Assembly: GCA_014084085.1 (NCBI GenBank)
Contig: NPFB01000069.1
Coordinates: forward strand, 56,394 to 92,442
Reading direction: 5' to 3'
From: Hondaea fermentalgiana
Taxonomy: Eukaryota > Sar > Bigyra > Thraustochytrida > Thraustochytriidae
Length of the DNA stretch: 36,049 bases
Shown: positions 1 through 8,800 of the stretch, in pieces
Position numbering within the stretch: position 1 is the stretch's first letter
How the letters are laid out: each line of letters begins with the position of its first letter
Made by a program: the position numbers and the translations under genes
Notes under the pieces: model-generated
Told to the model about the DNA's origin: nothing
The model's database searches: none
The model's input: the letters and a program-made list of their open reading frames with translations, nothing else

Positions 1-183
1 AACGCCAACGCCAACGCCAACGCCAACGCAGACGGCGAGGGCGAGGGCGACGGGGACGGAGGGGAGGACGAGCGGCAGCAGCGGCAGCAGGAGAGGAGCA
101 AGTCGAGACGGCCGGCGGCCTCGCGCTGCCGCGTGGGCTGTGGCGCGCGAGGCGGGCTTGACTTGGAGACGAGGGCGGGGAGA
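1..183. repeat. AACGCC hexamer array and open upstream frame
   Basis: The window opens with five consecutive AACGCC-type hexamers (bases 1-30), followed by a GAGGGC/GACGGG-rich purine tract and CAG/CGG triplets. The frame of the downstream ankyrin gene stays open through all of it to base 1, where it would read alternating Asn-Ala and then acidic and Gln/Arg-rich residues. It may therefore be 5' leader of that gene or the truncated end of a longer N-terminus. No stop codon in this frame separates the two possibilities. Confidence 0.6.
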
Positions 184-1491
184 ATGGTGAGCATGCGCAG
201 GCTCATCAAGCTTGGCGACCTTGCCGGCGTGCAGCGCGTCGTGCAGAGGAAACCTGACTTGCTCGACGCGAGCGTGTCGAGTGGTGGGCATACGCCCCTT
301 ATGTGGGCCATACACAGCGCATCTGGAGGCCAGACCGCCATCGCAGAATGGCTCCTTGGACGCGGCGCCAAGATCGACCTGCAAAATAACAACGGATGGA
401 CTGCTCTTATGCTCGCATGCCGCTACGACCAGCCCGACATGGCCCAAATGCTCATCGAGCAAGGCGCCAAAATGAATCTACAGGAAAACAAAGGGTGGAC
501 CGCTCTCATGTTCGCGTGTCGCTACGAACAGCCCGACACGGCCCTGGCGCTCATCGAGCGGGGCGCCAAGTTGGACTTGCAGGATACCGAGGGAGGGACC
601 GCGCTGATGTACGCGTGCTGCTACAGCCAGCCGGATACAGCCCAGGCGATCATTCAGCGTGGCGCCAAGGTAAATCTGCGGGACAACGAGGGATGGACCG
701 CTCTCATGCTCGCGAGTCGCTACGACCAGCCCGACACGGCTCAGGCGCTCATCCAGCGCGGTGCCAAACTTGACCTTCAACTAACCGATGGATGGACGGC
801 GCTCATGCTGTCATGTCAACAGCCCGAAGAATCGCATCACACCGCGGAAGGACTTCTTCGCAGCCTCAAGCTCTGCTACGCGGCAGGCGCTGATTTGAGT
901 CTCGAAACCGTCGATGGCAACGACGCCTTGGCGTGGGCCAGATGGTTTGATCGTCCCGACGCTGTCGCGTTTCTGGAATTCGCAACGGCGTCAGAGGTTG
1001 CACAGATTCCGCGAGACGCCCTACGGCAGCCACAGGATCTCGTGGTCGCATTCTATGAAGAAAACCTGCTTACGGTGGAGGATTGCTTGATGCTGGAAGA
1101 CGAGGACCTCAAGGGGATGGGCGTGAGTTCACCGTCTAAACGGCGCGCAATCCTGCAGCGGCTCAATCCGAGTTTTGCACCTCCACCGCGAAGTTCGCTG
1201 CCGAGACGCGCCTCGCATCACATGTCAAAGGTCATGCGGCGGCTCTCGGGTGCTGACCAGAACGATGCCTGCCTCACAACCGACTGGGGTTCGAACGGTG
1301 CGAATCATGAGTTTGCAAGCTCGATGGAAAACGGAAGGATTCGGCACGCGAAGAGGGTCACGTGGTTCGATAAGGAAGGTCACGATGATGATATTGATTT
1401 GCAGACCTCTCGTGGTATCGGAACCTCGCGGAAAGAGGTCAGCTTTTATCACGAACCGCTACACGTCCAATCTGCAAAGCAGCGGCAATGA
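184..1491 (+). CDS. Ankyrin-repeat protein with C-terminal SAM-like domain
   Basis: A protein of 435 residues from the first ATG (184, A at -3, G at +4); the frame is open further upstream only through non-ATG codons, so a longer 5' extension outside the window cannot be excluded. About seven ankyrin repeats run from residue ~34 to ~265. The central four are 33 residues each with a nearly identical core (GWTALMLACRYDQPDTAQ type), which points to recent internal duplication. Residues ~278-329 fit a SAM-like domain, with the typical 'ENLLTVEDCLMLEDEDLKGMG' pattern and a basic helix ending in RRAILQRL. The remaining ~105 residues are polar and low in recognisable structure. Ankyrin plus SAM is a common protein-protein scaffold architecture, so an adaptor role is inferred; no partner is visible. 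An AATAAA hexamer at 1748-1753 is a possible polyadenylation signal. Confidence 0.8.
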   Translation: MVSMRRLIKLGDLAGVQRVVQRKPDLLDASVSSGGHTPLMWAIHSASGGQTAIAEWLLGRGAKIDLQNNNGWTALMLACRYDQPDMAQMLIEQGAKMNLQENKGWTALMFACRYEQPDTALALIERGAKLDLQDTEGGTALMYACCYSQPDTAQAIIQRGAKVNLRDNEGWTALMLASRYDQPDTAQALIQRGAKLDLQLTDGWTALMLSCQQPEESHHTAEGLLRSLKLCYAAGADLSLETVDGNDALAWARWFDRPDAVAFLEFATASEVAQIPRDALRQPQDLVVAFYEENLLTVEDCLMLEDEDLKGMGVSSPSKRRAILQRLNPSFAPPPRSSLPRRASHHMSKVMRRLSGADQNDACLTTDWGSNGANHEFASSMENGRIRHAKRVTWFDKEGHDDDIDLQTSRGIGTSRKEVSFYHEPLHVQSAKQRQ

Positions 1492-2254
1492 CTATAGCAA
1501 GATTGACATGATGCCGTGAGTGTTTTCAATTTCCGTCAAGCGCAAGATGTACCCTGCACTCGCTGATGCGGCGTTGGGTGCTCTTCAAGCTCGATGGCTA
1601 CCTTACCATCGATCTTCACTCGACGCCAGCTGAGTGTGAAGAAAGTGTTTGCATAGCTGACCGACCGTGCCAGTGCCCAAGGAGACTGGAGTGGGGTCGT
1701 CGTGATATATTTTTTGTTCGCCATACGTTTGCTTGTGATGTTGAGATAATAAAATGATGTTATTTGTTCTGTTTACCGCCGCGCACCCGAGTCTCAACGA
1801 GCTTTGGGGTTGCTCTTCATCAAGTATACAGCTATAAAGACCTTCAGAAGTCGCAGCGCTTCGAAGTCCACCAAAGCTACAAGAGCCACGTCCAATGTGC
1901 GACAAGTACTGCGTAAACGTTTTATAGATTGACTGCAAGACGCGTCGCGAAGCGATTACGTACGCATCTGGATGAGGACGAAGACTCTGTCCTTCGTCCC
2001 TCCATGGTGAGGCAGATCGAAAAGCGATTGCCGAGCAAAGCAGAAGCGACATCTCTTGGATCCTGTGAGGCGCAGAGCACCCTTGGCAAACGCAGAAAAC
2101 AATCGCGCTGACGAGGCCAGAGGCAAAGCAAGGCAAGGCAAGGCAACAAAACGGGGCGAGGCGCCACTGGTGGACGGCTTCGAGAGGCTTCGGGCCCCCA
2201 ACGCCTCGGCCGAGCGCAAGGGCGCCTGCACAAGTCGAGAGAAGGACATTGAGC
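1492..2254. other. Intergenic region, 3' of ankyrin gene and 5' of exopolyphosphatase gene
   Basis: About 760 bases without a credible gene. It contains AATAAA at 1748-1753 on the plus strand, 257 bases after the ankyrin stop, as a possible poly(A) signal, and a short GGCAA repeat run around 2120-2150 shortly before the next start codon. A 341-codon antisense frame crosses here but runs through the exopolyphosphatase gene and shows no family pattern. Confidence 0.5.
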
Positions 2255-3550
2255 ATGGCGGCAAGCTTGGAGCAAGTCCTCGCACGAGGTCGAGCCGCCT
2301 TTACCCAGCTCGAGGCCGCAGCCCCGGCGGGGGGAAGGCGCATTCTGGCTGTAGCGGGTAACGATGCATGCGACGCCGACTCGCTGGTGAGCGCCATCGG
2401 TTTTGCGTGGTGGTGGTCCGTGAGCAAGAGCACGGCCGATCTTGGATGCCACCCGGTGGCTCTCGCCAACGTACCGCGCAATGAACTCAAGCTGCGCAAG
2501 GATGCCGAGCTGCTTTTCAAAAAGGCAGGCATGTCCCCCGAGGGTCTCGTCTTTGTTGACGAGGCCGCGCAGGTCCTGCAGACTGTGTCCGCAGAAACGC
2601 GCGCCTCGCACGTTGCGCTGGGGCTCACGGATCACAACGCGCTCACAGCCCGTCTCGGTGCCATTTTCGGCTCGGACGTCAATGTTATGGGGATCATGGA
2701 TCATCACCAGGATTCTGGCGCGCACAAAGACGCGGCAGTGCGTGTCGTCGACGAAGGCTGCGGCTCGGCATGCACCCTTGTCGCCGAGCGAATCCTGGAC
2801 GAGGGCGAGGCCCTCGATGTACCGGATGCCCTGGTGACCATGTTGCTTGGCGTCATCTTGCTCGACACCCGCGACTTTGACCCCGATGCCAAAAAGTTCA
2901 GCGACAGGGACGTTCGTGTGCACAAGGCTCTCTGCGACCGCTTTGCGTCGATTGTCCCTGATCGCGAGGCTCAGTCGGTTCTTTTCCGCGAACTCATGGA
3001 TGCCCGAGGCGACGTCGAAGGTTTTTCAGCATCAGATCTGCTGCGTCTTGACTTTAAGAGCGTCGCGCTCTCTCAAGGGACCTTTGCTGGGTCTACCATT
3101 GGCTTTGCATCAATCATGGACACCGCCAAAGGATTCGTAGCACGCGCAGAGGACAGCGGCGAGGGGCTTGATTCGGCCTTGCAGTCAATGATGAGTGACA
3201 GCGAACTTGATGCGCTCTTCTGCCTGTGCAAGCCCGTCAAGGTGCCCGAAGGCGGGGGTAAAATGAAGTCCGTAGTGATGCGCGCGCGCAAAGAAGGTTT
3301 GCTGCCTCCCTTGTGCGACGCGCTTGACCGTCTTCCGCAAGGATTGCCTGACGAGCTTGCTGCGAATCCACTCTTTGGGGCAGATGTGCAAGATATTGTC
3401 AATCAAGGCTTTGGACTTGTTGCTGACGAGCCGCTGCGCGAGAGCGCTGGCCTTCCTGCAGAGGGACTCGCCGCCGTCAAACACTTGCGGCGTGCAATCA
3501 CGAGAAAAACCCTCATGCCAACCGTAATTAGCATGCTCGAACAAATCTAG
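2255..3550 (+). CDS. Exopolyphosphatase, DHH/DHHA2 family (PPX1/prune type)
   Basis: A 431-residue protein, close to the length of yeast PPX1 and animal prune. All four metal-binding motifs of the family are visible in order: GNDACDADS at residues ~35-43, LTDHN at ~124-128, DHH in 'IMDHHQD' at ~148-150, and LLDTRDFD at ~202-209. Their spacing matches what is known for yeast PPX1. The intact DHH (rather than the DHR of animal prune) favours a PPX1-like enzyme. The C-terminal ~200 residues fit the DHHA2 substrate-binding domain. Expected activity is metal-dependent removal of terminal phosphate from inorganic polyphosphate chains in the cytosol; pyrophosphatase or cyclic-nucleotide activity is possible in the same superfamily. 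The start is the ATG at 2255 (A at -3, G at +4). The gene converges on the secreted-protein gene, with 166 bases between the stops. Confidence 0.92.
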   Translation: MAASLEQVLARGRAAFTQLEAAAPAGGRRILAVAGNDACDADSLVSAIGFAWWWSVSKSTADLGCHPVALANVPRNELKLRKDAELLFKKAGMSPEGLVFVDEAAQVLQTVSAETRASHVALGLTDHNALTARLGAIFGSDVNVMGIMDHHQDSGAHKDAAVRVVDEGCGSACTLVAERILDEGEALDVPDALVTMLLGVILLDTRDFDPDAKKFSDRDVRVHKALCDRFASIVPDREAQSVLFRELMDARGDVEGFSASDLLRLDFKSVALSQGTFAGSTIGFASIMDTAKGFVARAEDSGEGLDSALQSMMSDSELDALFCLCKPVKVPEGGGKMKSVVMRARKEGLLPPLCDALDRLPQGLPDELAANPLFGADVQDIVNQGFGLVADEPLRESAGLPAEGLAAVKHLRRAITRKTLMPTVISMLEQI

Positions 3551-3716
3551 AAAGGATTCTTTCGTGAGCAAGCTGCCTCGTTGCTTGCTTGCTTGCTTGT
3601 GAGCTGGCTTTGTGGAGCGAGCGCTAGAAAGTCCTTGCTGCAGTCGATTCTTCAAAAGCGTACATAAGATTAGAAATACTAAAAAAACAACGTGAAAAGA
3701 ATACTGACCTTGAATA

Positions 3717-4100
3717 TTACAAAAGACTAACGCAGGGACTCTGAGCAGCGCAAAAATACGTATACATGTCAACCTCAAAAGCGTTTTCGCAAAAGTTGTT
3801 CAGTTTTCGTCCCTTGCATTTCTTCTTCTTCATGCACGTCAGGACGGAGTCGAAAAAGTCTTCTTGCGCGCTGCACATTTGCAGAATATCGTCCACTTCG
3901 GGTCTTGCTGACGCCGGTTTCATGCACCGCTTGGCTGCCTTAAAGCATCGTTTAGTGAGCCACTTGGGGCGCTTGCCGAGCTCGCGATGCGTAAGCGGCA
4001 TAAGACTATCGTTTTCTTGCACGTGAAACCCCGCGCAGAGTGCGAGCATCGCCGCAACTACGAAGAGCGCAAGAGCACTCCTTCCGGAGAGAGAAGCCAT
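3717..4100 (-). CDS. Small secreted cysteine-rich protein
   Basis: A 127-residue protein if translation starts at the ATG at 4100 (G at -3, G at +4); a longer frame exists but would bury the signal peptide behind 46 Arg/Cys-rich residues. Residues ~1-24 form a typical signal peptide: short polar start, hydrophobic ALALFVVAAMLALCA core, small residues before the likely cleavage site. The mature part is basic (KKKKCKGRK) and has eight cysteines, consistent with up to four disulfides. There is no membrane segment after the signal. No known family is recognised; the architecture suits an extracellular or ectoplasmic small protein, but the function is unknown. Confidence 0.7.
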   Translation of the reverse strand: MASLSGRSALALFVVAAMLALCAGFHVQENDSLMPLTHRELGKRPKWLTKRCFKAAKRCMKPASARPEVDDILQMCSAQEDFFDSVLTCMKKKKCKGRKLNNFCENAFEVDMYTYFCAAQSPCVSLL

Positions 4101-5138
4101 CGCTCCTCGCAAGAGCTGGCCTGACCTTGCTTGACGTACAGTGCGTGGACAGCGGCGGCCCTGGTCCACCTGGCGCGGGCCCCTTGGCCTCGCGCAATCT
4201 GCGCAAAGCCCGTGAAGGCTTTGCTTGATTGCCTCCACGCGAACAGAAGCCGGTGAATCGGCTGTCGCTCGGCCTCCTTTTTACTGGACATGTACAAGGC
4301 CTGCATACTACTTTACAAGCAAGCAAGGCCAAGTTCGGCCATCCATCATTGACTGACAGGGAGAGACACACAGTGAATGAGTGACTTACGGAATACTATA
4401 CTCAAAGTGGAGTAGGACTTTTGCCCAGTCGTACAAATGGCGGCTCCTTGCAGTTCTTCCATCAAGCCTCTCTCCCTGTTTTTTCTTTTTAGTTTATCGG
4501 TTATTTGCCTGTCCAAAGTATGACCCCAAGGGAAACTATTGTCCGGAAGGGTTATACTATACCTGCGCTTCTCGTTGTGGTTGGTTGTTTGGCTGGCTTG
4601 CTTCCTGGCTGGCCGGATGACTTCTGCGCAGAAATGTGGCTAGTCTGTCGCACGTCGAAGCGCAAGTGCGTCGACTCGCTTTCTCGTTCGATGCGCACAA
4701 ACGGACACGATTTTCCCCCGGCCGACGACCCGCCGCAGATAACCCAGCGAGTCCTCTTACCATCATCCTATGGCCCGCCCCGCCTAGCTACGCATTTCTA
4801 GCTCTCTCCCCACTGTGACGAGCCTCTGCGGCAGCAGTCAGGCGTCTGTCTGGCTGCTGTAGCTGCTGCTGCGGCTGCTTCTGTTGGCTGCTGTGCCCGA
4901 CCTGGCGAGCGACAGCGACGCTCTTCACGGTGCTCACGGCGATCGCGCTCGGCCAGGAACAGAAGGCGCACGATCTCGGAACGCGCAGGATCGGTTCTGC
5001 GGAACAGTGCCATTCGGTCTCGCAGAAAAAGCAAAAGCGCATCGAAGAGCGACTCCGAGGCCGCGTACGCGCGCGAGGCGCGCGAGGCGAGGAACGGCGC
5101 TGGCGGCGCAGGCGGCGCTCAAACGCGGAGCAACGACC
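4101..5138. other. Divergent intergenic region
   Basis: About 1.04 kb between the minus-strand secreted-protein gene and the plus-strand coiled-coil gene, presumably containing both promoters. It includes a CTGGCTGG/CTTGCTT-like low-complexity patch near 4580-4620 and a GCTGCTGC run near 4855-4880. Frames present here lack ATG starts or overlap the neighbours antisense; none shows a family pattern. Confidence 0.45.
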
Positions 5139-5663
5139 ATGAGCTTTGACGCGGAGTGGACCCACGTGGACGCCTCCTCGGTCCCGGAGGAGTGGCTCCA
5201 GGTGAGCCCGGGCGAGGAAATTTCTCCCTCGAGGGCGACGACGACGACGACGAGGACGACGAGGACGACAGCGAGGAGGAGCAAGGGACGGGGTGCACAG
5301 CAGCGGCGGGCCGCGGGCCTTGATCGGGACGCGGACGATGCGGAAACCCCACTCACCGGAACAACGGACGGCACGCTGGAACGGAGACTCGTGTTTCGTC
5401 TGGCTCGCGAGAAACGCGAGCTCCAGAATCGCGTCAGAGCGCTTGAAGCGGCACTTCTGGAGGGCCCAGCGACGACACATCAACAACAGGCGCTTGCGCG
5501 CAGCAGGAATGATCGGATTCGAAAGGAGCTTGCCGCAGGAGGCAAGCGAGCACCTGCGCACATGACCTCACGAAAAAGCAAAATCAAGGACCAAGGATTT
5601 CGCGACATGACGCGACGCAGCTCGCAGCGCATGGGCACGACCAACACGAATAGACTACGATAA
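5139..5663 (+). CDS. Hypothetical coiled-coil protein
   Basis: A 174-residue frame from the ATG at 5139 (A at -3). The N-terminal ~32 residues are acidic (MSFDAEWTHVDASS...EEWLQVSPGEE). A Thr/Arg-rich low-complexity stretch follows, produced by an ACG/GAC triplet run at ~5238-5275. Residues ~80-108 form a short heptad-like coiled coil (LERRLVFRLAREKRELQNRV onward), and the C-terminal third is basic. No family is recognised. Because the triplet run reads as poly-acidic in another frame, the middle of the model is uncertain. It converges on the USP gene, with about 155 bases between the stops. Confidence 0.5.
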   Translation: MSFDAEWTHVDASSVPEEWLQVSPGEEISPSRATTTTTRTTRTTARRSKGRGAQQRRAAGLDRDADDAETPLTGTTDGTLERRLVFRLAREKRELQNRVRALEAALLEGPATTHQQQALARSRNDRIRKELAAGGKRAPAHMTSRKSKIKDQGFRDMTRRSSQRMGTTNTNRLR

Positions 5664-5817
5664 GAAGATACCAAATTCGACAACTTCTCACGTTCCTTTC
5701 TTTGTTCCCAAATTTATAATTTTTGTACTACAGGTCCCGATGTTCGAAGATCCTGAGAGCAAAGGATGAAAAACTAATCAGATCAAAGCAAGCAAGCGAG
5801 CGAGCGCCCCGCCCCAA

Positions 5818-8800
5818 TCATTCCATCATCGCTTGCAGACAGGCCTCGTAATACGGCGAAGTTCGGCGTTCAAGCTCTTGCTGGTGAGAGACGACATTCT
5901 CGTGCATGACACTCGTGAGAAGCTCGGGCAGCGGCTGCTGTCGTAGCACCGAAACAACATTCTGAAAGTGCGTCGGTGACAAGCCCGGAGCCTGTTTATG
6001 CTGTCCCGACGCTGAAGATGAGGATGAAGACGACGTAGATGACCTTTCGAGTTCCATCGCCCGCGGATTTGCTTGATGTTGCTCGCGCGTCTCATCGCGG
6101 TCGCCCTGCTCGCGAGTTCGGGCCTTCTTGGCAGGATGATGGCCCGCCACATCGGAAGCCTTTTCAGCCCCAGCAGCCTGTAGCTGTCGGTAAAAGAGCA
6201 GGTACACTGTATTCGACTCAGACTGTTCAATCTGGTTTGTCATCATCGCCCAATCGACGGGTAGCACCTTGGCATCGTTGAGCAGACGCCAAGGCGACGT
6301 TGGGCTGTCACGCTCATTGATGCTCTCGTCGGAAGCATCGCGCGTGTACGCAAAGTAGTGGCCTGAGTTAGCATTTGCGCCAGTGTGGACGAGAACGGCG
6401 TACAGACCATACGGGACATCCTTGATGTCCTCCGCTGCAGCGTCTGCAGTGGCGCCGCAGGGAAGGACCAGCACAGGGTCGAAACGGGTGCTCTGGAGGT
6501 GTTTAATGGCCCGCCCTCGCTCGTAGTCGAAGCCCATGCGTTTCACCGTCAGAATTAGGTGTTCGGGCGGGCTGGCCATCAGCGTCGATTGCTCGTGCAT
6601 GCGCTTGACGCCTTCATTGTCGCACATGAGCATGTCAGATCCATCGAGCACCGCCGAGCTAAAGTAATGATGCACTAAACTCTGAATGCTGTGGTCTGCG
6701 CGCCTGTCCGAGAAAAGTTTGCGCCCCCCACGCCACAACTCGCTCGGGTCCTTTGCAATAGCAAGCTGAACATACGTGTCTTGCACAAGCTGGACAATGC
6801 CAGCAGTTTTCGCCCACGACCACGAAGCCAAAACTTCGCGGTGCGATGCATCCGTCCGCCCACGCCAGATCGTCGGGGCTCTCCGCAGGGCGTCTGTGCC
6901 GACGGCATCCGTTTTGGTCCACGATCCGCACATGATCCAGTTTGCGCGTGGAGCCTTTCGCCCTGCAGGACGCCTCCGCCTCGCCGCCTCACGGGTCCAC
7001 GAAGGCAGCATGGACTGCCCCATTTCCAAACCTTCGTCTCCCTCGAGTGGCAAAAGCACCAACGAAAGACCTTCGCTTGGGCTGGTGTTTCTTAGGGCAG
7101 AAACAGCACTAAAGGAGCCCGTGACAAGCGTTGCTTCCCGCATCGTCGACACGGCATAGAGGTGCAAATCGCCCCATGAGGTCTCGTACGTCCCGTTGAG
7201 CACATGAGGGTGGATTACTGCCGAGGAATCTCTTTCATCCGCGCAAAGAAAGATATTGTGGGTCCCCGTCATCGTGAGGCTCGCCTCCATTTGATTTGAG
7301 ACGGTTCGATCAATGGCAGAAAATCCAGGAGGCACCTTCTCCGAAAGGTTCCGCCACTGCAGTGCAAGTCGATGAACTGCGCGTGTCGTCTGAGCGCTTG
7401 AGCACCTTCGATAGGCCAAGTACATGGCCACGCCGCCTGTTCCATGGTTCAAGTCGGCATTTGCGCCTGAAGGCGTCTGTGTCACAGGTTGAAAGCCGTT
7501 TGGAAGCTCTTCCAGGTCGGCAAGGAAAAGAGCGACTTTGGCGATCGGGTCCTCACCCGGGTCCGCGCTATGGCGCGCAGCAAGCAATATGGACATCGTG
7601 CTATCGCCATCGCGAAGATTGCAACGTTGGGCGTTCTCAAAGCTTGAAATGACTTCAAAGCCCGGAGGGATGGCCTCGCCATCTCGGAGGACGCACAGGT
7701 CCACAATCGGGCCTTGCGCGCCCTGGGCCGTTGAGCTCACGCGCTTTCCATCAACGTTGATCTGGGCAGCGGCCATCGAAGTCGAGCAATTGGCTGAATT
7801 GATTGCAAAGCCGGAAAGGCCCCAATTTCCACCGCCGCGGTCCTGAAAGCTAAACTCAACGAAATTGACATTGTTGTTTTCCTGGCATGCGTAGCCAAGA
7901 AAGGACCAGCGGAGGGACTCGGGCCGGAAAAATGCTGTGCCGTGTAAAATTCCTGCTTGACCTTCAGGGCCTAGCCTCGAAAAGCTACCATGGAAAAACC
8001 CAGCCTGTACAGGTTCATTGAGACCTCGTAGCTGCAAGGTCTTGCCGCGACCAATGGCAAGACCGGGCGGAGGGTCCATGTTTTGGTTCGAACTTGCGGA
8101 CCCGGACCCCGACGAGCCCGATCCATTCTTTGCTTTGTTTGACGAGATTTGCGGCAACCAATTCCGATCAAAGAGAGCACGAATGGGGTCAGCTTTAACA
8201 CGAGCGCCTCCTGGCGCCTCTTTCACTTGCGCTGCCAGAGCGACCTCGTCCGATGCGCTTGGCAAGTCACCAGCCTCCGGGGTTGTTGCTGTTACCGTCG
8301 CCGCCGAGGAGGATGGCGACGAGGAAGACGATGATGATGATGAAGAGGAGGAGGAAGAGGCGCTTGTGCCGTCGCGTTCGTTACCTCTATGATCCGTCGT
8401 GAGGCGGCGCTCGTAGAGGTCTAGGACTTCGTTGAAGCGATACGGAGGCACCACGCGAGGGGCGCGAAAGATGGAGACTTGTGTGATAGGAGTCCCCTCA
8501 CCACGTCTCTTCATTAGCGTGCGTCCGCCGCGGAAAACGAATGTACCGCATGACTCAAAACCATTCTCTCTGAATTGAGCCTCTTGCGCGCGCTCAACGA
8601 GTACGAGGTCTGTGATTGGCTTGACAAAAACGCGCGAATCGCTAAACCAAAGAAAGACATCACTCGACGCGCTTTGCGAAGGATCCAAGGCAAGGTTCAG
8701 AGGCGTGTCCAGTACCTGGTACTCTGCTGCCTGGTTCAAAAGCGGCGCCGTCGAGACCAATACATCTGTCACGGGCATGCCTCGCATGTAGCAAAGCTTG

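Noticed and set aside
1603..2628. A 341-codon minus-strand frame
   Set aside because: It overlaps the exopolyphosphatase gene antisense, is Ser/Arg/Ala/Leu-rich with no family pattern, and the plus frame has all catalytic motifs.
4101..4238. 46-residue extension of the secreted protein
   Set aside because: It would place an Arg/Cys-rich sequence before a textbook signal peptide.
4381..4620. A 79-codon plus-strand frame with Trp/Leu-rich end
   Set aside because: No family pattern; its hydrophobic end comes from the CTGGCTGG-like repeat, and it lies in the upstream region of two divergent genes.
4884..5138. N-terminal extension of the coiled-coil protein
   Set aside because: It begins at TTG, and the translated part is Arg/Ala-rich without structure; ATG 5139 has a good context.
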